This document shows, in pieces, positions 24,064 to 29,154 of a DNA stretch of 29,154 nt (its first letter is position 1; every line of letters begins with the position of its first letter). This stretch comes from an uncultured Bacteroidales bacterium (GTDB lineage Bacteria; Bacteroidota; Bacteroidia; Bacteroidales; UBA932): assembly GCA_934667175.1 (NCBI GenBank), contig CAKULN010000036.1, positions 1 through 29,154 of the forward strand, written 5' to 3'. The position numbers and the translations under genes are program-made. The notes beneath the pieces were generated by a model. That model saw nothing but the letters and a program-made list of their open reading frames with translations, had not been told where the DNA came from and searched no databases.

Positions 24064-25854
24064 CTAAGAATCCAATTTGAGCACAGCCATGAAAGCACTC
24101 TGAGGCACCTGGACCGTGCCTATCTGACGCATCCTCTTCTTTCCCTCCTTCTGTTTCTCAAGGAGTTTTCTCTTACGAGTCACATCTCCGCCATAGCACT
24201 TGGCCGTGACGTCCTTACGCACCTGACGGACAGTCTCGCGGGCGATGATCTTCGCCCCTATGGCCGCCTGCACGGCGATGTCGAACTGCTGACGAGGAAT
24301 CAACTCTTTGAGTTTCAGACAGATCTTACGCCCGAAATCGTAGGCGTGATCCTCGTGGATAAGAGTCGACAGCGCATCGGCCGGATCGCCGTTCAGAAGG
24401 ATGTCCAGCTTGACAAGCCTTGCAGGACGGAAATCCGTCACATGATAGTCGAAAGAGGCGTAACCCTTTGAGACAGACTTCAATTTGTCATAGAAATCAA
24501 ACACAATCTCGGAAAGAGGCATGTCATAGGTAAGCTCCACCCTGTCGGAAGTGATGTAATGCTCCCCGATCAGCGTTCCCCTCTTGTCCATGCACAGTTT
24601 CATGATCGCTCCATAGAAATCAGTCTTGGAGATGATCTGGGCCCTGATGAACGGCTCCTCGATGTGGTCGATCAGCGTCGGAGCCGGAAGTCCGGACGGA
24701 TTATGCACGTCAAGGACCTCGCCCTGTGTGGTGTACACCTTATAAGAGACGTTAGGGACCGTCGTGATGACATCCATGTTGAACTCCCTGAAAAGGCGTT
24801 CCTGGACAATCTCTAGATGCAGAAGTCCAAGGAAGCCGCAGCGAAAACCGAATCCCAATGCCAACGATGACTCCGGCTCATAGACAAAGGAAGCGTCGTT
24901 GAGCTGGAATTTCTCCAAAGTGGCCCTCAGTTCCTCAAACTTGTCAGCCTGGACAGGATACATTCCGGCGAACACCATCGGCTTCACTTCCTCGAATCCG
25001 GCGATGGCGGCCGCGCATGGCCTTGCCGAATGGGTGATGGTGTCTCCGACCTTGACCTCGACGGCCCTCTTGATTCCGGAAATGATGTAACCCACGTCTC
25101 CCGTGGAGACCTTGCCCGTAGGCTGGAGTTTCATCTTCAGCACACCGACCTCCTCGGCGTCATATTCCTGCCCTGTCGCCACGAATTTGACCTTGTCGCC
25201 AGTCGCGATGGAACCGTTCAACACCTTGAAATAAGCGATGATCCCCCGAAACGGGTTGAACACGGAATCGAAGATCAACGCCTGGAGCGGAGCGTCGGGA
25301 TCCCCGTGCGGAGCCGGGATCCTTTCCACAATGGCGTCCAGAAGCGGCGGGATTCCCTCACCCGTGCGCGCGGAGACTTTGAATATGTCATCGTGGTCAC
25401 AGCCCAGAAGATCGACGATCTGGTCGGCCACGATCTCGGGCTGCGCGGAATCCATGTCTATCTTGTTCATCACAGGGATAATCTCAAGCCCATGATCCAC
25501 AGCCAGATAGAGATTGGAAATTGTCTGTGCCTGAATTCCCTGGGACGCATCGACCACCAGCAATGCTCCCTCGCAGGAAGCGATCGAGCGGGAAACCTCG
25601 TAGGAAAAATCCACATGGCCGGGAGTGTCGATCAGGTTGAGGACATATCTCTCACCTTTATAAATATACTCCATCTGGATGGCGTGGCTCTTGATGGTGA
25701 TTCCCTTCTCCCTCTCAAGGTCCATGTCGTCCAGTACCTGCGCCTCCATATCCCTGGATGAAAGGGTCTTGGTCAACTCGATCAGCCTGTCGGCAAGAGT
25801 GCTCTTTCCGTGGTCGATGTGGGCTATTATGCAGAAATTTCGTATGTGCTTCAT
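24064..25854 (-). CDS. lepA: Elongation factor 4 (back-translocase GTPase)
   Basis: LepA has 596 residues from ATG 25854, the standard size. G1 is [11 protein letters not shown]3 [12 protein letters not shown] and G4 NKID; a C-terminal [14 protein letters not shown] segment ends the protein, as in the LepA-specific domain. EF4 binds the ribosome and GTP and helps translation under stress or in initiation. The open frame extends 25 codons further upstream to 25929, but [19 protein letters not shown] is the conserved start. It is transcribed divergently from the sigma factor gene and followed 4 bases later by a glycosyltransferase, an unusual partner. Confidence 0.97.
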   Translation of the reverse strand: MKHIRNFCIIAHIDHGKSTLADRLIELTKTLSSRDMEAQVLDDMDLEREKGITIKSHAIQMEYIYKGERYVLNLIDTPGHVDFSYEVSRSIASCEGALLVVDASQGIQAQTISNLYLAVDHGLEIIPVMNKIDMDSAQPEIVADQIVDLLGCDHDDIFKVSARTGEGIPPLLDAIVERIPAPHGDPDAPLQALIFDSVFNPFRGIIAYFKVLNGSIATGDKVKFVATGQEYDAEEVGVLKMKLQPTGKVSTGDVGYIISGIKRAVEVKVGDTITHSARPCAAAIAGFEEVKPMVFAGMYPVQADKFEELRATLEKFQLNDASFVYEPESSLALGFGFRCGFLGLLHLEIVQERLFREFNMDVITTVPNVSYKVYTTQGEVLDVHNPSGLPAPTLIDHIEEPFIRAQIISKTDFYGAIMKLCMDKRGTLIGEHYITSDRVELTYDMPLSEIVFDFYDKLKSVSKGYASFDYHVTDFRPARLVKLDILLNGDPADALSTLIHEDHAYDFGRKICLKLKELIPRQQFDIAVQAAIGAKIIARETVRQVRKDVTAKCYGGDVTRKRKLLEKQKEGKKRMRQIGTVQVPQSAFMAVLKLDS

Positions 25855-25901
25855 ATAGTTCTGTTTCTGTTTGGGCCGTCTCCGGCAAAATATTCGTAGA
25901 A

Positions 25902-25932
25902 TTGCAAAAATAATCAATTTGTCGTACATTTG
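25902..25932 (+). promoter_or_regulatory. Promoter for the ECF sigma operon (TTG-N20-TACATTTG)
   Basis: TTG (25902-25904), 20 bp, then TACATTTG (25925-25932) fits the housekeeping Bacteroidota consensus. The ATG at 25958 is 25 bp downstream. A minus-strand TATTTTTG (25905-25912) for lepA lies inside the spacer, with only a TTTC near its -33 position; the divergent promoters are thus interleaved. Confidence 0.6.
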
Positions 25933-25957
25933 AAAGATTCAATGAAATCAGACAAGG

Positions 25958-26503
25958 ATGACTGACGAGGAGATCATCGGATTATACCGAAGCGGACAGA
26001 AAGAACGCGCGTTCAAGGAAATAGTCGACGCCTATAGCGAGCGGCTGTATTGGCACGTGCGTGGTTTTGTCTGCTCCCACGAAGACACGGACGACCTTCT
26101 CCAGGAGATTTTCATTAAAATCTGGTCAGCGCTTCCATCGTTCAGAGGCGACTCCCGGCTTTTCACATGGGTCTACAGAATCGCAACAAACGAAACGTTG
26201 AACTGGCTTCACAAGCAGAAAATCCGCTCGGCTCTCAGATTCGAGAGCCTCGATGACTCGCTTGCCGACAAGATTGACGACGACCCTTTCTTCAACGGAG
26301 ACGAGGCACAGAGACTCCTTTTCAAAGCCATCGCCAAACTGCCCAAGAAGCAAAAATCCGTGTTCTGCATGCGATATTTCGACGACATGTCGTACGAGGA
26401 CATTTCCGAAGTCCTCGGAACATCGGTAGGAGCCTTGAAAGCGTCCTACCACTTCGCTTCGGAAAAAATACGCGCGGAACTTGAGAACAAGATTAAACCT
26501 TAA
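25958..26503 (+). CDS. ECF-type RNA polymerase sigma-70 factor
   Basis: The 181-residue protein has region 2 (RLYWHVRGFVCSHEDTDDLL, then QEIFIKIWSALPSFRG and FTWVYRIATNETLNW) and region 4 (LPKKQKSVFCMRYFDDMSYE, then ISEVLGTSVGALKASYHFAS). The linker between is short, so this is an extracytoplasmic-function sigma factor. No FecR-type anti-sigma gene follows; instead a single-pass membrane protein and a small periplasmic protein do. In Bacteroidota, sigma factors with such partners often respond to envelope stress (inference). A housekeeping-type promoter is visible just upstream. Confidence 0.93.
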   Translation: MTDEEIIGLYRSGQKERAFKEIVDAYSERLYWHVRGFVCSHEDTDDLLQEIFIKIWSALPSFRGDSRLFTWVYRIATNETLNWLHKQKIRSALRFESLDDSLADKIDDDPFFNGDEAQRLLFKAIAKLPKKQKSVFCMRYFDDMSYEDISEVLGTSVGALKASYHFASEKIRAELENKIKP

Positions 26504-26530
26504 CGCTGACAATCTGTCAAAATAAACGTG

Positions 26531-26932
26531 ATGCAAGAGAAAGGCAGAATATTCGTTGGAACGGAAAACACCGGCCGGATGGTTCCCGAGAATTATTTCG
26601 AGAATCTTAGCGCAAGGCTTTACACCATCCCTGACATGCACCGGGCGAACAGTCCGGCGGTGCGGCTGAAGCCGTACCTTGCGTTGGCCGCCTGCTTCAC
26701 GGCGATCATGCTGGTCGGAAACGCCGTCCTCAGAAGCACGACAGTCGACAGCTCTCAGAACGAAGTCTACAATGAGCTCGCGTACGTAAGTCTTCTTCAA
26801 GCCGATGAGTATCTTCGCACTGAAAGCTACACGCAGGACACAATCTCCGACGAGGACGTCGTCAATTATCTCATTGACTCAGGAACCTCGACGGAGCTGA
26901 TTGAATATGCCGGACTTATGGCTAAAAAATAA
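26531..26932 (+). CDS. Single-pass membrane protein, candidate anti-sigma factor
   Basis: The product has 133 residues from ATG 26531 (a GTG at 26528 directly precedes it). The N-terminal 45 or so residues are cytoplasmic, with PENYFENLSARL resembling a short motif common in proteins following Bacteroidota ECF sigmas. One hydrophobic segment follows (about 48-66, YLALAACFTAIMLVGNAVL), then an acidic periplasmic tail. Position, topology and size suit an anti-sigma factor for the gene just upstream, but no known anti-sigma domain is recognisable. It ends 5 bases before the next gene. Confidence 0.6.
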   Translation: MQEKGRIFVGTENTGRMVPENYFENLSARLYTIPDMHRANSPAVRLKPYLALAACFTAIMLVGNAVLRSTTVDSSQNEVYNELAYVSLLQADEYLRTESYTQDTISDEDVVNYLIDSGTSTELIEYAGLMAKK

Positions 26933-26937
26933 TTTGT

Positions 26938-27387
26938 ATGAAACGATTGCTGCTGATACTCATGGTTCTGATTCTTGCGGCTCCCGCCATGGAGGCGCAG
27001 GACAAGAAAAAGGACTGGAATGACAGATGGAAGGCCGAAAAAATCGCATTCCTCACCGATGCGATGGAGTTGACAAGCGCGGAGGCGGAAAAGTTCTGGC
27101 CGGTCTATAACAAATGTGAATGCGAGAAGAAACACTCGTTCAAAGCTGTGATAAACGCCTACAAGGCCCTTGACGAAGCCCTTCAGGCCGGCAAGGAGGA
27201 CGAGGAGATCAACATTTTACTCAATAAATATCTCCAGGCTCAGAATTCTGGCAAGGATATTGATAGTAAATATGTTTTGGAGTACCGTAAGATACTCCCG
27301 GAAAAGAAAGTGGCAAAGTTATACATTGCCGAGGAGTCATTCCGCAGGAGGCAGATTCACAGACTGAACAAAAACGACAATAAATGA
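26938..27387 (+). CDS. Small periplasmic protein, CpxP/Spy-like layout
   Basis: The 149-residue protein has a clear signal peptide (cleavage near residue 20, AMEAQ). The mature part is mostly helical and charged: ERWKAEKIAFLT-like (here DRWKAEKIAFLTDAMELTSA), EAEKFWPVYNKCE, and EYRKILPEKKVAKLYIAEES. The 'AFLT..M.LT..EAE.FWP.Y' phrasing is recurrent among Bacteroidota proteins encoded after ECF sigma factors, and resembles the LTxxQ-type repeats of CpxP/Spy stress proteins. It may sense or buffer misfolded envelope proteins (inference). It closes the three-gene sigma operon; a 13-bp inverted repeat follows. Confidence 0.7.
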   Translation: MKRLLLILMVLILAAPAMEAQDKKKDWNDRWKAEKIAFLTDAMELTSAEAEKFWPVYNKCECEKKHSFKAVINAYKALDEALQAGKEDEEINILLNKYLQAQNSGKDIDSKYVLEYRKILPEKKVAKLYIAEESFRRRQIHRLNKNDNK

Positions 27388-27393
27388 GACTGA

Positions 27394-27460
27394 TAACAGA
27401 TTATTAGATTATTTGGTCAATTGGTTAATGGTTAGTTTGGTTACAGATAATAATCTGTTA
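27394..27460. terminator. Possible bidirectional terminator: 13-bp perfect inverted repeat
   Basis: TAACAGATTATTA (27394-27406) pairs exactly with TAATAATCTGTTA (27448-27460) across a 41-nt loop. It lies between the convergent sigma operon and trmN6, and the right arm overlaps the last codons and stop of trmN6. The loop is long and A+T-rich and lacks a T-run, so terminator activity is uncertain. Confidence 0.4.
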
Positions 27461-28202
27461 CGAGGGAAGCATGCTGTGAAGTACGCTTCCCTCTTTCGTC
27501 AAGAAGAGTAAGAGTCTCTTCATGGGGAAGGCCCAGAAATGCTCCCTTACGCTTGAACTGCACCACCAACCTTGACACAGGCTTTCGCTCCACCGATCTT
27601 ATCTTCAGGATTTTCCACGGGACGAATCCGCACATCCTTGCATGGCGCAGCAAGGCTTTTTCCTGATCGGCCGGCAGGATCATCGAGACACGGCCATTCT
27701 CCGCAAGAGATTCGGACGCATATTCAAGAACCTCCCTGTAGGAAAGAGGTTCCTGTCCTTCAGGGTTTTCAGGGTCGCCTGTGTGGCGCGCAGAGTTACG
27801 CCTGGCCTCCGAAGCCTGAAGCGAGTTGTCGTAATATGGCGGATTCGAGACTATCAGATCATACGGGAAATCCCGGACAGCCTCACGGAATGCCACCAAG
27901 CCCACATTCACAGCCTCAAGATGTTCACTCCAAGGAGACAGTTTGAAATTTTCGGACGCCTCCGCCGCCGACGGCACGTCAATGTCAATTCCTTGGATAT
28001 TCCACTCTCCATCTTTTTTAGTTTCCGAGAGGCGCTGAGCGATCATTAAAGCCACCGTCCCTGTTCCTGTGCCGATGTCAAGGACATGCCTGTCCTCATG
28101 GATGACCTCCGTCACCGCCCCAAGCAACACGCCATCCGTGTTCACTTTCATGGCCGAGCGCTCATTGCGCACATCGAACCGTTTGAAATGAAAGACGCTC
28201 AT
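27441..28202 (-). CDS. trmN6: tRNA1(Val) (adenine(37)-N6)-methyltransferase
   Basis: The 253-residue SAM-dependent methyltransferase has an N-terminal FHFKRFDVRNERSAMKVNTDG stretch typical of the YfiC/TrmN6 family (broken here as FHFKRFDV, then AMKVNTDGVLLG). SAM motif I is LDIGTGTGTV (41-50) and the catalytic motif is NPPYY (120-124). It methylates N6 of A37 in valine tRNA1. Length is normal. The last codons (VTDYYL) and stop are part of an inverted repeat. The LolD-like gene is transcribed toward it from 21 bp upstream, suggesting shared transcription. Confidence 0.92.
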   Translation of the reverse strand: MSVFHFKRFDVRNERSAMKVNTDGVLLGAVTEVIHEDRHVLDIGTGTGTVALMIAQRLSETKKDGEWNIQGIDIDVPSAAEASENFKLSPWSEHLEAVNVGLVAFREAVRDFPYDLIVSNPPYYDNSLQASEARRNSARHTGDPENPEGQEPLSYREVLEYASESLAENGRVSMILPADQEKALLRHARMCGFVPWKILKIRSVERKPVSRLVVQFKRKGAFLGLPHEETLTLLDERGKRTSQHASLVTDYYL

Positions 28203-28223
28203 TATTGAATACGCAAGGACACT

Positions 28224-28883
28224 CTATTCCTCAACAAACTGTCCATCGCGCATGAAAAGGGAGCGGTCGCACATTCTTGCGAGATCCGGGTCATGGGTCA
28301 CAATGACAACAGTCTGCCCATAGCGTTGTCTTAAGTCAAAAAACAACTGATGAATCTCCAGCTTCGTCTTAGTGTCCAGATTACCCGATGGTTCGTCGGC
28401 AAAAAGGATAGCAGGTTCATTGATCAAGGCTCTCGCGATCGCGACCCGCTGCTGTTCCCCACCGGAAAGTTCGGAAGGCTTGTGCTCCATTCTCTCAGCG
28501 AGCCCCATATCCTTGAGTAGGCGTGTTGCCGCAGCCTTGGCGTCCTTGTCGGAACGGCCCGAAATGAACGCCGGGATCATCACGTTCTCCAAAGCGTTGA
28601 ACTCCGGAAGCAGGTGATGGAACTGAAACACAAACCCGATGCTTTTGTTCCGGAAAGCGGACAGATCCCTGCCGCTCAAATGCAGCACATCTGTCCCGTC
28701 TATCTCAAGAGAACCCGAATCAGGAGTCGACAGAGTTCCCAGGATCTGAAGAAGGGTGGATTTTCCAGCCCCAGACGCGCCCATAATGGACACGACCTCA
28801 GATCTATCCACTTGAAAATCAATCCCACGAAGAACCTTAAGGTCCCCGAATGATTTTTCTATACCTTTAGCCCGAATGATCAT
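28224..28883 (-). CDS. LolD-like ABC transporter ATP-binding protein
   Basis: From ATG 28883 the protein has 219 residues. Walker A is GASGAGKST (35-43), the Q-loop lies in [19 protein letters not shown], the signature is LSGGEQQRV, and Walker B is [24 protein letters not shown] and the NLD after Walker B are typical of the LolD/MacB/FtsE-like group, so it likely drives lipoprotein release from the inner membrane with a LolC/E-type permease encoded elsewhere. The frame is open 49 codons further upstream to 29030, but the [18 protein letters not shown] start is the family start. Confidence 0.9.
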   Translation of the reverse strand: MIIRAKGIEKSFGDLKVLRGIDFQVDRSEVVSIMGASGAGKSTLLQILGTLSTPDSGSLEIDGTDVLHLSGRDLSAFRNKSIGFVFQFHHLLPEFNALENVMIPAFISGRSDKDAKAAATRLLKDMGLAERMEHKPSELSGGEQQRVAIARALINEPAILFADEPSGNLDTKTKLEIHQLFFDLRQRYGQTVVIVTHDPDLARMCDRSLFMRDGQFVEE

Positions 28884-28978
28884 ATACTTTGGTTTCACAC
28901 ACTCGCAAAAAAGAACTTCAAAAGCCACATCACACCCGACACGACCCCGACGAATGAGAGGTTTTGAATATTCCAATT

Positions 28979-28986
28979 CAAATATA
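28979..28986 (-). promoter_or_regulatory. -7 box (TATATTTG) upstream of the lolD-like gene
   Basis: Minus strand TATATTTG matches TAnnTTTG, 95 bp before the start codon. A TTTG occurs only 11 bp further upstream, which is too close, so the -33 element is unclear. The 28884-28978 leader holds no recognisable gene or riboswitch. Confidence 0.35.
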
Positions 28987-29069
28987 ATCGATTTTTTCAA
29001 AAAAGTTTTGCGAATTAAGAAAAAAGGCATAACTTCTCATTTTTGACACTTACTTTTAGAGAGAATAAG

Positions 29070-29100
29070 CCCCCAGACCGCTGTAGTGGCGATATGGGGG
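29070..29100. terminator. Hairpin 3' of the right-edge gene
   Basis: CCCCCA (29070-29075) pairs with TGGGGG (29095-29100); an inner CCGC/GTGG stem (78-81 with 86-89 in the same hundred) caps it. On the minus strand it begins 13 bases after the TAA at 29114-29116. There is no long T-run, only a pyrimidine-rich CTTATTCTCTC. Confidence 0.45.
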
Positions 29101-29113
29101 TGTGCTGTTTTGC

Positions 29114-29154
29114 TTACTTTGTGGCTATTTCTACTGTTACTTCTCCATTGCTGA
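29114..29154 (-). CDS. 3' end of an unidentified gene (window edge)
   Basis: A minus-strand frame entering from the right edge reads SNGEVTVEIATK and stops with TAA at 29116-29114, followed by a stable hairpin. Twelve residues are too few to assign a family. The alternating polar/hydrophobic pattern suggests a final beta strand. It could be the end of a neighbouring gene or of an insertion-sequence gene; confidence rests only on the stop-plus-hairpin arrangement. Confidence 0.3.
   Translation of the reverse strand, partial: SNGEVTVEIATK

Noticed and set aside
25030..25761. 243-residue plus-strand open frame opposite lepA
   Set aside because: It lies wholly antisense to the conserved lepA core and has no recognisable motifs; it is a codon-bias shadow.
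28884..29060. Riboswitch or tRNA in the leader of the lolD-like gene
   Set aside because: No cloverleaf or known aptamer core could be seen; only A+T-rich sequence and a promoter-like box.

Overview
The window looks like a chromosomal segment of an uncultured-type Bacteroidales bacterium (Bacteroidota; I would guess a Rikenellaceae- or Cryptobacteroides-like lineage, but the family is a guess). Support comes from DUF3822 next to rsmD, FKBP-type lipoproteins with Bacteroidota-style signal peptides, SDR-type mannonate oxidoreductase beside uxuA, and several promoters of the Bacteroidota form (TTTG/TTG, about 20-22 bp, TAnnTTTG). Base composition is moderate, roughly 50-55% G+C by eye. I see no rRNA, tRNA, CRISPR array, prophage or complete insertion sequence.

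Layout. (1) 1-1310 is accessory: a cut-off OGG-fold DNA glycosylase-like gene (minus) with four 11-bp tandem repeats upstream, then a decayed C-terminal fragment of an AAA-ATPase/PD-(D/E)XK protein carrying a palindromic repeat in frame. (2) 1357-10527 is a long minus-strand run. In transcription order it holds a membrane-anchored conserved protein, DUF3822, rsmD, a 167-bp MITE-like palindrome, a HerA-like ATPase (DUF853), then a carbohydrate set: GH2 glycosidase, SDR mannonate oxidoreductase, uxuA and secreted GH29 alpha-L-fucosidase. (3) 10643-16670 is a tight plus-strand run: NrnA-like DHH phosphoesterase, two FKBP-type PPIase lipoproteins, MATE transporter, cytidylate-kinase-like protein and a class-C beta-lactamase-fold serine hydrolase. 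(4) 16676-16817 is a repeat cluster with a 32-bp perfect inverted repeat. (5) 16841-18988 (minus) pairs acetate kinase with a phosphate acyl(butyryl)transferase. (6) 19069-20208 is a short ComEC whose coding sequence contains the same repeat. (7) 20205-23309 (minus) is fucI-fucP. (8) 23385-25854 (minus) is lepA followed by a GT2-like gene. (9) 25958-27387 (plus) is an ECF sigma factor, a single-pass membrane protein and a small periplasmic protein. (10) 27441-28883 (minus) is trmN6 and a LolD-like ABC ATPase. The last 41 bases are the 3' end of an unidentified minus-strand gene.

Metabolically the window points to use of fucose- and probably uronate-containing glycans: fucosidase releases L-fucose, FucP imports it, FucI isomerises it; UxuA and the SDR act on the mannonate branch of glucuronate breakdown; AckA and the acyltransferase form a substrate-level ATP module. 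Fuculokinase, fuculose-phosphate aldolase, uronate isomerase and KDG kinase/aldolase are not here. The most unusual content is DNA-level: a repeat family (core CTTCGACARGCTCAGYGACC) found both between and inside genes, a long palindrome abutting the rsmD stop, the 11-bp tandem array, and an apparent frame-independent excess of the hexamer ATATTC. I did not find a clear new multi-gene system; the best candidate for a closer look is the partly visible locus at the left edge.
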